Shown here piece by piece: positions 7,149 through 14,720 of a stretch of 31,454 nucleotides of DNA. Numbering within the stretch: the stretch's first letter is position 1; each line of letters starts with the position of its first letter. The stretch is from the NCBI GenBank assembly GCA_047620505.1, contig JBLHKS010000069.1, positions 1 through 31,454 on the forward strand, written 5' to 3'. The translations under genes and the position numbers were made by a program. The stretch comes from JBLHKS01 sp047620505 (lineage in GTDB: Bacteria; Verrucomicrobiota; Verrucomicrobiia; Verrucomicrobiales; DEV007). The notes below the pieces were generated by a model. The model made no database searches. It was not told where the DNA came from and worked only from the letters and a program-made list of their open reading frames with translations.

Positions 7149-8189
7149 CTACCCGTTAGCCATCAAAATCAGCACGACGATGAGGATCAGCCCGAGCGCG
7201 ATGCCGCCAGCGACGAAAAAAGAGGCCAGATTTCCGCTCGATTTGGATCCGCTGCTGCGTTTCGCGCGTTTGACGGTTTTGCGCTGTCCCGGAGAAGGGG
7301 AGGAAGGGGAACTGCTGCCCGCCCGTTGGAATTGGGGCGTTTTGCGAATCGCATGGATGTCCGCGGCGATGTCCTGAGCCTGCTGATAGCGGCCCTCCGG
7401 ATCCGGGCTCATGGCTTTGACCACGATAGGATCAAAACGCGGGTCCATCCCGGGAACGAGCGCGGATGGCGGTCGCCAGGCCCCACGAGGAAGCCTCCCG
7501 GTGAGCATCTGGTAAAGAATCACGCCGATCGCGTAGAGATCCCCGCGGTAATCCGCGTCGACGCCAGTCTGGCGGGCTTCCGGAGCTGCATAATCCGGCG
7601 TGCCGAGGGCGACGTTTGTCATGGTCAGCCGCGCGACGAGCTTCTTCGGGTCGCTTGGCCTGGCGAGGCCGAAATCGATCATTTTGACGATCCCTTCTTT
7701 GTTTACGAGGATGTTCGCCGGTTTCACGTCACGATGAATCAGCCCTTGGCTGTGGGCGTACTGCAACGCGCCACAAATCTGCGGAATCCAGCTGAAAACG
7801 TGCTCCGTAGTCAGTTTTCCGGTGTGGAGCAGGGTGTGCATGTCGTGCCCATCGACGTGCTCCATCGCAAAATAGTGCATTCCGTCGGTCGTCTCACCGA
7901 TTTCGTAGACTTCGATCAGATTCGCGTGCTTTAGCTTGGCCATCGCCTGAGCTTCTCGCTCGAAACGCTCGATCATCCGCATTCCGCCATCGTCTTCGAT
8001 GTGCGGCAGCAATTTGATCGCGCAGATCCGATTGAGCATGATCTGTTTTCCAAGGTAAACGGCCCCCATCCCGCCTTTGGCGATGAGTTTTTCGATCTCG
8101 TAGTTGGGCAAGTTCGCGCTCAGTTCCTCGGCTGAGGGAGCGTCGAATTCGCCCGGGCGGCTAGCGCTGTATCCGGAACCTGATGACAT
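7149..8189 (-). CDS. Membrane-anchored Ser/Thr protein kinase (PknB/Hanks type)
   Basis: The start is taken at ATG 8189; the longer frame to 8237 would need TTG and adds a poor N-terminus. The 346-residue kinase has the glycine loop (GGMGAVYLG, residues about 39-47), the ATP lysine in AIKLL (K59), the catalytic loop HRDVKPAN, the DFGLA metal site and an APE-type activation-segment end (APEA). It should therefore be catalytically active. A proline/serine/lysine-rich juxtamembrane stretch follows the kinase domain, and the last 25 residues form one membrane helix, so the kinase faces the cytoplasm with almost no external sensor. It diverges from the PEGA/FGE-fold gene at 8429, which could supply the missing periplasmic sensing part; that pairing is inferred from position only. 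Confidence 0.9.
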   Translation of the reverse strand: MSSGSGYSASRPGEFDAPSAEELSANLPNYEIEKLIAKGGMGAVYLGKQIMLNRICAIKLLPHIEDDGGMRMIERFEREAQAMAKLKHANLIEVYEIGETTDGMHYFAMEHVDGHDMHTLLHTGKLTTEHVFSWIPQICGALQYAHSQGLIHRDVKPANILVNKEGIVKMIDFGLARPSDPKKLVARLTMTNVALGTPDYAAPEARQTGVDADYRGDLYAIGVILYQMLTGRLPRGAWRPPSALVPGMDPRFDPIVVKAMSPDPEGRYQQAQDIAADIHAIRKTPQFQRAGSSSPSSPSPGQRKTVKRAKRSSGSKSSGNLASFFVAGGIALGLILIVVLILMANG

Positions 8190-8271
8190 GAATTGTGGAA
8201 AGCGCGGGAGTTTCCAGATTTGAGGCCTTCTTGGCAATCGAAATCCGCCACTGAATCAAAAATCTTTAAAT

Positions 8272-8283
8272 CAGCAGCTGCTC
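8272..8283. repeat. Second intergenic copy of the dispersed palindrome
   Basis: CAGCAGCTGCTC, one mismatch from the consensus, lies in the divergent regulatory region between the kinase gene and the PEGA/FGE-fold gene. Confidence 0.6.
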
Positions 8284-8362
8284 ACCGCTGACGAAGCCGC
8301 TTGACGACCACTGGACTCGGCTGTGATCATCACATTCTGCCCCTTCGCGACAATTTTCTATG

Positions 8363-8412
8363 AAAGTTGTAACTTTAGGGTTGCTTGAGTTGAAACTACA
8401 TTGTAATTACAA
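8363..8412. promoter_or_regulatory. Two palindromic operator candidates upstream of the PEGA gene
   Basis: AAAGTT-GT-AACTTT (8363-8376) is a 6+6 inverted repeat with a 2-bp spacer. TTGTAATTACAA (8401-8412) is a perfect 12-bp palindrome. Both contain TTGTAA, and the two TTGTAA starts are 34 bp apart, about three helical turns. The stretch is AT-rich against a GC-rich background and ends 17 bp before the ATG at 8429. TTGAAA (8390-8395) with GTAAAT (8414-8419) is a possible promoter whose spacer would hold the second palindrome. The binding protein is unknown. Confidence 0.4.
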
Positions 8413-8428
8413 AGTAAATATCGAAGCC

Positions 8429-10495
8429 ATGAGTGAGAAAACAGATTATGTGATGCTTCCTCCCAAAAATGGCTCCGGTCCCCGAAAGCCGCTGACGCGA
8501 TATCTGATTTTAGGATTTCTTCTGGTAGCAGTCGCCGCAGTCAGCTGGTGGTTCGGACAACGCTCGACAACCCAAAACGCAAATAAAAATGCGGAGATCA
8601 AGCAGGTTCCCACGGGTTCCGAGCACGAGTCCGATCCCCAGCTGGCCGGCGCAATCGCCAGCAATCCGGCAGGCGGCACCGCCGCGATTCCAGCGCCAGC
8701 TCCAGATCCAGCCGAGTTAGCGAAGGGCGGAATCACGATCGCAACGACTCCGGCCGTCGCCGTTGCTGAGATCGAGATCATCAACATGGATGTTGCGGAG
8801 GAAAAGCGCTCCTCACCGACTCCGGCGACTTTGACGGAACTTCCGATCGGTTTTTACGATATGAAAATCACCGCGAAGGGCTACAAAACCCACACGGGGA
8901 CTTTCGAAGTCGTGGCGGACAAAGTTCGCGATCTGGCACCGATCGATCTGGTCCGAAGTCACGGAAATCTGGATATTTTGACAACTCAGCCGGCGGCGTG
9001 GGAGCTCCACACGCTGGTTGCGGACGGGTCTGCTGCGAAGCCTGAACTCGCAGGGAGCGGCGAATCTCCGGGGAAGGTCAGCGATCTCCCAACGGATGCT
9101 TACCAGCTCACGCTGAAGCGCGACGGTTGGCCTGAGGTGCAGCGAAGTATCTCGATCCTTGAGGACAAAACGACCGAGATTATTCACGATTATCCTGAAG
9201 GAGGTCTCTCCGCGACGAGCTTGCCGGATGGGGTCGAGGTCTGGATGAAATCGCCTACCCAAAAGGAGGCGACTCTTGCTGGGAAAACGCCGCTGAATCT
9301 GAAAAATCTCCCGGAAGGCGATTACCAGGTTGTTCTGAAACCCTCCGAAGGCGATGAAAAAGCTTCGAAGGTCAAAATCGAAGTCGCCAAGGTTGCTAAA
9401 GTGCATGGAAGTTGGCAGAAACTCCCGGTCCAGATCACGAGCGATCCGCCAGGGGCGACGATTTTTTTGGGAAGCGGTCGCCTGATGGGCGAAGGGAATT
9501 TTTCAGAGACGCCGATGACCGTTCTGTTGTTGGAGGGCGAGTACGACCTGCTCGGAACGAACCCCGGGCTCAAGGATTTGAAGCTGACGATCAAAGTGGC
9601 CGGAGATCGAAACAATAACGTGGCGAATTTTCCGTTCGAACACGGATCGGTGAAAATCACGAGCGAGCCAAGCGGTGCCGAGGTTTACGTCGGCCAGCAG
9701 CTGCTGGGAACGACGCCGATGCTGGCGAAGAATCTGAAGCCGGACGACTACCAATTCAAGCTTCGTAAAGAGCGTTATGGCGATCGGACGGTCAATGATT
9801 TTGTCCGCAACGGCCGGCAGACCGACATCAACGTTAAATTGAATTACGATCCGATGCCGACGGTAGGCCAGGATTTCACCAACAGCGTTGGCCAGCGGAT
9901 GAAATGGGTCCCAGCAATCAAAGGATGGGTGGAGACGACCGAGACTTCGCAATTCAGCTACTCGGCCGTGATGGACAACAATCCGAGCCTGATAAAAGGC
10001 GATCGCTTGCCGGTGAACAACGTCAGCTGGAACGACGCGAAAAAGTATTGCGAGCGCCTGTCTCTCGACGACGGCGCTCAAGGTTTGATCCCGGCGGGCT
10101 ACGCCTATCGGATTCCAATGGATGCGGAGTGGACGATCATCGCCGACAAAACGACCCTCGAGCAGAGCGTCACGAGCAATGAATCGCCGAGGGAAACGAT
10201 CGCGCAGATCGCCAGTCTTGAGCCGAATGCGCTCGGGCTTTACGACACTCGCGGAAACGTCTGGGAATGGTGCCTCGACTGGTACACTCGGGAAGTCGCC
10301 GATCGCGAGCAGACCGAAAACGCCTCATCGAAGCCCAGTCAGATCGGCTCGCGCTTCAAAATCATGCGCGGCGGAAGTTGGAATCGCTCGCTCAAAAGCA
10401 ACCTTTCGGTTGGCTTCCGGCTTCTGGCCGATCCCGGTAATCACCGAAACTACGAAACCGGGTTTCGCGTGATTCTGGTTAGAGCGAAAAACTGA
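8429..10495 (+). CDS. Membrane protein with PEGA-like repeats and FGE-fold domain
   Basis: The start at ATG 8429 (688 residues) places a short cytoplasmic tail before one membrane helix (residues about 25-43). An upstream ATG at 8360 would run through the palindromic operator candidates. Residues about 100-475 hold five PEGA-like modules: the last two read ITSDPPGATIFLG and ITSEPSGAEVYVG, each ending in a P-x-GDY-type turn, and the first three are more divergent. Residues about 480-688 are a formylglycine-generating-enzyme/sulfatase-modifying-factor fold (RGNVWEWCLDWY, MRGGSW, GFRVILVR). The segment that in true FGEs carries the RCA-type active-site cysteine reads SVGFRLLAD, with no cysteine, so sulfatase activation is unlikely. 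A role as periplasmic sensor or scaffold for the divergent kinase is inferred. A perfect dispersed palindrome lies at 9695. Confidence 0.85.
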   Translation: MSEKTDYVMLPPKNGSGPRKPLTRYLILGFLLVAVAAVSWWFGQRSTTQNANKNAEIKQVPTGSEHESDPQLAGAIASNPAGGTAAIPAPAPDPAELAKGGITIATTPAVAVAEIEIINMDVAEEKRSSPTPATLTELPIGFYDMKITAKGYKTHTGTFEVVADKVRDLAPIDLVRSHGNLDILTTQPAAWELHTLVADGSAAKPELAGSGESPGKVSDLPTDAYQLTLKRDGWPEVQRSISILEDKTTEIIHDYPEGGLSATSLPDGVEVWMKSPTQKEATLAGKTPLNLKNLPEGDYQVVLKPSEGDEKASKVKIEVAKVAKVHGSWQKLPVQITSDPPGATIFLGSGRLMGEGNFSETPMTVLLLEGEYDLLGTNPGLKDLKLTIKVAGDRNNNVANFPFEHGSVKITSEPSGAEVYVGQQLLGTTPMLAKNLKPDDYQFKLRKERYGDRTVNDFVRNGRQTDINVKLNYDPMPTVGQDFTNSVGQRMKWVPAIKGWVETTETSQFSYSAVMDNNPSLIKGDRLPVNNVSWNDAKKYCERLSLDDGAQGLIPAGYAYRIPMDAEWTIIADKTTLEQSVTSNESPRETIAQIASLEPNALGLYDTRGNVWEWCLDWYTREVADREQTENASSKPSQIGSRFKIMRGGSWNRSLKSNLSVGFRLLADPGNHRNYETGFRVILVRAKN

Positions 10496-10547
10496 CGCGC
10501 GTTCGATTGCCGATTGAACGTCGGCAGTTTTTGCGGATCGGTAGGCG

Positions 10548-12125
10548 ATGCAAAAATTCGTCTTCCTCATTCTGCTGAGCCTGCTCGCCCCGCTCCAGGC
10601 CGAGCGGCCGAACATCGTGTATTTCATGGCCGACGATCTCGGGATCGGAGACGTGAAAATCTACGGAGGCGATCGCTGCAAAACCGAAACGCCGAATTTC
10701 GACGCGCTAGCAGCTGCTGGGATGCGATTCACCGACGCGCATCCGGTCGCGAGCGTTTGCGTGCCGTCGCGAGTCGCGATCATGACCGGCCGATATCCGT
10801 GGAGATTTGGAGCGCCGGTTCATGGCGGGCCATGGGGATTTCTCGGGCCTCGGTTCGGGCCGGAAACGCCGACGCTCGGCCACATGCTTCGGAAAGCCGG
10901 TTACGCGACCGGTTACGTCGGAAAGTGGCATCTCGGCACGGAAATGGCGACGAAAGATGGCAAAGTTCAGGGCCCGGAAAACGTCGATTACGGCAAACCG
11001 CTCAAACTCGGTCCCGTGCAGTACGGGTTCGACTACAGTTTCATCATGCCGGGTTCGCTCGACATGTTTCCGTACGCTTACGCGAAAAACAACGTCTGGC
11101 AGGGATCGGTCACGGCGCAGAAAGGCTGGAGCGCGTTCAACCGAGTTGGTCCGGCGGAAAAGGATTTTGAAGACGTGGACGTCCTGGACACGTTTTCCGG
11201 CGAAGCGGAGGCTTTCATCGCTTGGCAGGCTGAGGAGTCGAAATCCGGTAAGCCGTTTTTCCTCTTCGTCGCCCTGACATCGCCACACACGCCGACGAGC
11301 CCGAGCGAAAAATTCCAGGGCAAAAGCAAGCTCGGTCTCTACGGAGATTTCGTGATGGAGACGGACGATTGTCTCGGCCGAGTCGTCGCCGCGCTGGAAA
11401 AACACGGCCTGCGAGACAACACGCTCCTGGTCGCGACTTCCGACCACGGTCCGGCGAGCTACGCGGGTAACGAAGCGAAGGCGACGTTCGCACAGTTCAA
11501 GGAAATGGAGACACTCGGCCACTTTTCGCGCGGAATTTATCGTGGTTTCAAGTTTTCGATCTACGAAGGCGGCTTGCGGGTTCCTTTTATCATCAGCTGG
11601 CCAGCTGCGGTTGAAGCCGGATCGACGAGCGACGCGATCGTCGGGCTACAAGATGTTTACGCGACTTTCGCCGAGGTTGCGGGCCAGCAGCTGCTGGAGG
11701 GGGAAGGTCCGGATTCGATCAGCCTTCTGCCGGTTTTGCGCGACGTCGATGCTGAGCCGACGCGGAAGAATATGGTGATGGAGGCTGGCGGATTTGCGAT
11801 CCGGGATGGCGATTGGAAACTCTGCGTTTGTCCAGGCAGCGGCGCGAAAGGAATGTGGGGAAACACGCCGCCGAGGGACGAAGCGTGGAAAGCCGCCAGA
11901 GCTGCTTTCGGGAAAAAGCCGAAGCGGACGGAGCTCGGGAAAACGCCGTTCGTTCAGCTTTTTAATCTCGCCGAAGACCCTGGGGAGTCGACCAACCTCG
12001 CTGCTGCGAATTCGGAGCGCGTGAAATCGATGTTGAAGCTGCTCGCGAGCGACGTGGCCGCGCATCCAAACGAAAGAGAGATCAATATTCATCGAAACGC
12101 GCCCAAGTTCGTTTTTGACGATTGA
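10548..12125 (+). CDS. Exported Cys-type sulfatase (arylsulfatase family)
   Basis: The 525-residue product begins with a signal peptide (MQKFVFLILLSLLAPLQA). The metal-binding start RPNIVYFMADDLG (Asp29, Asp30) follows at once. CVPSR carries Cys71, which must be converted to formylglycine for sulfate-ester hydrolysis. KWHLG (Lys126, His128) and the later TSDHG complete the expected active site. Length and order fit family S1 sulfatases such as those used by marine and soil Verrucomicrobiota on sulfated glycans; the substrate cannot be named. The upstream FGE-fold protein seems to lack its catalytic cysteine, so a maturase must be encoded elsewhere. Two dispersed palindromes (10708, one mismatch; 11685, perfect) lie inside. 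Confidence 0.93.
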   Translation: MQKFVFLILLSLLAPLQAERPNIVYFMADDLGIGDVKIYGGDRCKTETPNFDALAAAGMRFTDAHPVASVCVPSRVAIMTGRYPWRFGAPVHGGPWGFLGPRFGPETPTLGHMLRKAGYATGYVGKWHLGTEMATKDGKVQGPENVDYGKPLKLGPVQYGFDYSFIMPGSLDMFPYAYAKNNVWQGSVTAQKGWSAFNRVGPAEKDFEDVDVLDTFSGEAEAFIAWQAEESKSGKPFFLFVALTSPHTPTSPSEKFQGKSKLGLYGDFVMETDDCLGRVVAALEKHGLRDNTLLVATSDHGPASYAGNEAKATFAQFKEMETLGHFSRGIYRGFKFSIYEGGLRVPFIISWPAAVEAGSTSDAIVGLQDVYATFAEVAGQQLLEGEGPDSISLLPVLRDVDAEPTRKNMVMEAGGFAIRDGDWKLCVCPGSGAKGMWGNTPPRDEAWKAARAAFGKKPKRTELGKTPFVQLFNLAEDPGESTNLAAANSERVKSMLKLLASDVAAHPNEREINIHRNAPKFVFDD

Positions 12126-12215
12126 AATCAGCGGCGTCGAACGTTTTTGGGAGGGCGAAGTTTGTTGAGGCCGTAATCTCCACGCAAGGTTCGTGCACGA
12201 GCGTTGAAAACCGCC

Positions 12216-13406
12216 ATGAAAACTCTCATCTTGCTTGGGCTCCTTGCGCTTCCAGCGCTTTCGCTGGCGCAGTCTGATGATGGGCTGGAACCAGGCCTTT
12301 TCAGGCTCAACCCCGGTCCGTGGGGTGAACTCGAAGCCCAGACTCTCCAGTTGACGCCGGATCGAGGCTGGATCGAGAAGAACCAGGATCTCGAGGCCGA
12401 GGGTGAGACGGTTTGGGATTTCGTTGCGCCGAGTGAGGCAAAACTGCGCGCGCTGCTGGGTGAAGTGGGCTTCGAGGCGGCCGCGGTCCAGCAGCTGCTG
12501 GCTTCTGAGCGAACCAAGATCGGGCCCGAGACGAATCAGGGCAGGCACTACGCGATCCGGCCGACTCCGGAGATGATCGAATCGCTCACCCCGGCGAACC
12601 GATCGGATCTCTACAATTTCATCAGGGCCTCGGGCGCGAACAGCCACTTTTTGCATTCAGCCACGATCGAAAACGATGATGCACTGGCTTGGTTCAACCA
12701 TTTCGGAGTTTCTAAATCGGTGGCAGAGCTCGCCGCCGGGCTCTGCTACAATCGTGGACGCTCGATCGCCTTTTCGGATCATATTTACGTGTTGAGCGGA
12801 GTCGCGGATCGCGAAGAGAAGATCAATTTTTATCAGGCGATTCATCAGACGTCCGCTCTCAGCCTGCGTCTGCGGCTGACGCCCGAGAGCGATGTCGAAG
12901 CTTTATCTCGTTACTGGTCTGAGCCGGGGAAAACGGAGTCTGCTCAGGCAAAACTGAGGTCCCTGGTCCCTCGCACTGGCGAGCGCTGGCTGGATATCGC
13001 TCACCTTTTTCCGCGGACGCTGGGCAGCCGATTGAACACGTTTCGGACGAACTTCGACGTCAATTCATCGCAGCCGGATTGCCGCTGGACCGCGCTGAAT
13101 TTTTTCGCCGAAATCACCTCCGAACGGCATGCGGACGTCGATGAAAACTTCGATCAAATTCTGGCCGAATTCTACGAACCCACGCTCCCTCCTTTTCGGT
13201 TCGGAGACGTGATTGCGATTCGTGATCAGGAGTCCGGAATTCTGGCTCACACCTGCGTTTACGTCGCTGACGATGTCGTTTTCACCAAAAACGGGCGCGG
13301 AGCCAGCCGCCCTTGGATTTTGCAACGCGATTCGCATTTGAGCCGGATTTACGTGATGGAGCGCCCGGTTCGGATGGCTGGGTTTCGATTGAAGCGCCGC
13401 TCGTAG
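12216..13406 (+). CDS. Tandem paralog 1: exported NlpC/P60-like cysteine hydrolase candidate
   Basis: The start is at ATG 12216 (396 residues), which opens directly into the signal peptide MKTLILLGLLALPALSLAQ. The mature protein begins near LEPGLFRLNPGPWGELEAQ, a segment shared with the next gene. The N-terminal two-thirds are helical and unrecognised (LSRYW, TGERWLDIAHLFPRTLGSRLN). The C-terminal part has the order seen in NlpC/P60-like papain folds: Cys289 at a helix start (DCRWTALNFF), then FRFGDVIAI, His345 (AHTCVYVADDVVFTK), and a final RPWILQRD strand. A peptidoglycan or peptide hydrolase is inferred from motif order alone; assignment to a named family would need a profile search. It contains a perfect dispersed palindrome at 12489. 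Confidence 0.65.
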   Translation: MKTLILLGLLALPALSLAQSDDGLEPGLFRLNPGPWGELEAQTLQLTPDRGWIEKNQDLEAEGETVWDFVAPSEAKLRALLGEVGFEAAAVQQLLASERTKIGPETNQGRHYAIRPTPEMIESLTPANRSDLYNFIRASGANSHFLHSATIENDDALAWFNHFGVSKSVAELAAGLCYNRGRSIAFSDHIYVLSGVADREEKINFYQAIHQTSALSLRLRLTPESDVEALSRYWSEPGKTESAQAKLRSLVPRTGERWLDIAHLFPRTLGSRLNTFRTNFDVNSSQPDCRWTALNFFAEITSERHADVDENFDQILAEFYEPTLPPFRFGDVIAIRDQESGILAHTCVYVADDVVFTKNGRGASRPWILQRDSHLSRIYVMERPVRMAGFRLKRRS

Positions 13407-13426
13407 ATTTTTGCCGAAAAAGCGTC

Positions 13427-13443
13427 ACGGAAAACCGTTTTTT
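13427..13443 (+). terminator. Short hairpin with T-run after paralog 1
   Basis: ACGG (13427-13430) and CCGT (13435-13438) pair around an AAAA tetraloop and run into six Ts. This fits a small intrinsic terminator about 20 bp after the stop of paralog 1. The stem is only 4 bp, so read-through is likely. Confidence 0.35.
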
Positions 13444-13465
13444 GCGAAACAATCTACGGTGAGTC

Positions 13466-13489
13466 CCGTGGATGCTTTGCTGACCACGG
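13466..13489 (+). promoter_or_regulatory. Inverted repeat in the leader of paralog 2
   Basis: CCGTGG (13466-13471) and CCACGG (13484-13489) form a 6-bp stem with a 12-nt loop, 39 bp before ATG 13529. It may be an RNA leader hairpin or a protein site; nothing else supports either role. Confidence 0.25.
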
Positions 13490-13528
13490 AAAAATCCGGT
13501 TCAGCGTCCCTCCCCTCCCTTAATTTGC

Positions 13529-14719
13529 ATGAAAATCGGTGTGTTTTTTGTATCGCTATTGAGCGCGTTCTCCGCGTTGGCTCAGGCTGAATCATTGATT
13601 CCGGAGAGGGCGTTTTTCCCGCTGGAACCCGGTCCATGGGGCGAAATTGAGGCCCAGCTGGTCAAGCTCGCTCCCACGATTTCGTTGATTGAGAAAGTCT
13701 CCGAGGGCGCGGCGAGAGACAACGCCTGGGCTTTCGCAGAACCGACAATTGAACTCGTTGCCCAGCGTCTTCGAACCGCGAATTTGAGCGAGACTCTGAT
13801 CCAGCAGCTGCTGGGGCCGGAGCACGCTCGCTTCGATGTGGAGAAAGGCTTGTGGTTCGTCGTTCCGACTGCCGAAGCGATCCTTGCGTTGAGCCCGATT
13901 CAACGCGCTCAGCTCTACGCGCCGATGCGCGCTTTGCCGACATGGTCAGATGCTTCCTACGTCAGAAATCCGCTGCCGATCGAGAACAGCGACCCTGCGC
14001 GCTGGTTTTCTGGCGTTGGGCTGTCCCAGCAGACGATCGATCTCGCAACCAGGCTCTGCTATCAACAGGGGCGAACGACTGTGTTGTCCGATGTGGATTT
14101 CATCGCCAGCCAGATTGCCGATGAGAAAGAAAAAATCGCGTTCCTGCGCGCTGCCGAGCAGACCGAGGCTGTGGTTTTGCGGCTTCGCCTGACTCCGCAG
14201 AGCAACATTCGCGCCCTGGCCAATTATTGGTCGAATCCTGAAACCGAGTCGACCGTCCGGGCGATGCTGGAAGCTCTTCAGCCTCAGAGTGGCGAACGCT
14301 GGATCGACATCGCGCAGCTGCTGCCTCCGATGCCGCGCAGCAGGCTCTATTCCTTCACTCAGCCGGCGGACGTGAGTGTTTCCCTGCCTGATTGTCGTTG
14401 GACGGCGCTGAATTTTTTCGCCAATCAGCCCTCGAGCCGACTCGCTGACGAATCGACCGCTTTCCAAGCTCTCGAGAGTAATTATGACCCTGTTCCCCCG
14501 CCTTTTCGATTTGGCGATGTCATCGTGATTTTTGAAAAGGAAACTGGCAAATTTATTCACTCCTGCGTTTACATCGCGGACAGCATTGTCTTCACCAAGA
14601 ACGGAAATTCTTCGCTCAATCCCTGGACTCTCCAGCGCGACGATCGCCTCAGTCGACTCTACGTCAGGGACCGGGTGATTGAGATGAAAGTGATGCGTCG
14701 TCGACAAAAGGACTCCTGA
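13529..14719 (+). CDS. Tandem paralog 2: exported NlpC/P60-like cysteine hydrolase candidate
   Basis: The 396-residue product has a signal peptide (MKIGVFFVSLLSAFSALAQA) and is clearly homologous to the preceding protein along its whole length. Shared landmarks are FPLEPGPWGEIEAQ, IQQLLGPE, LRLRLTPQSN, SGERWIDIAQLLPP, DCRWTALNFFAN with Cys289, PPFRFGDVIVI, His344 in IHSCVYIADSIVFTK, and NPWTLQRDDRLSRLYV. Both candidate catalytic residues are kept. The gene ends one base before the ATG of paralog 3, so these two are certainly co-transcribed and probably coupled. A perfect dispersed palindrome at 13802 falls at the equivalent QQLL site to that in paralog 1; a weaker copy starts at about 14312. 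Confidence 0.65.
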   Translation: MKIGVFFVSLLSAFSALAQAESLIPERAFFPLEPGPWGEIEAQLVKLAPTISLIEKVSEGAARDNAWAFAEPTIELVAQRLRTANLSETLIQQLLGPEHARFDVEKGLWFVVPTAEAILALSPIQRAQLYAPMRALPTWSDASYVRNPLPIENSDPARWFSGVGLSQQTIDLATRLCYQQGRTTVLSDVDFIASQIADEKEKIAFLRAAEQTEAVVLRLRLTPQSNIRALANYWSNPETESTVRAMLEALQPQSGERWIDIAQLLPPMPRSRLYSFTQPADVSVSLPDCRWTALNFFANQPSSRLADESTAFQALESNYDPVPPPFRFGDVIVIFEKETGKFIHSCVYIADSIVFTKNGNSSLNPWTLQRDDRLSRLYVRDRVIEMKVMRRRQKDS

Positions 14720-14720
14720 A

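Noticed and set aside
7125..7934. Plus-strand open frame of 269 codons across the kinase gene
   Set aside because: The opposite strand encodes all canonical kinase motifs; the plus-strand product is low-complexity, Arg-rich and has no motif.
8360..8428. N-terminal extension of the PEGA/FGE-fold protein from ATG 8360
   Set aside because: It would translate the AT-rich palindromes and adds residues unlike the rest; ATG 8429 gives a clean tail-then-helix topology. It cannot be fully excluded.
11646..12656. Minus-strand open frame of 336 codons over the sulfatase end and paralog 1
   Set aside because: It spans two well-supported plus-strand genes and their gap and has no recognisable product.
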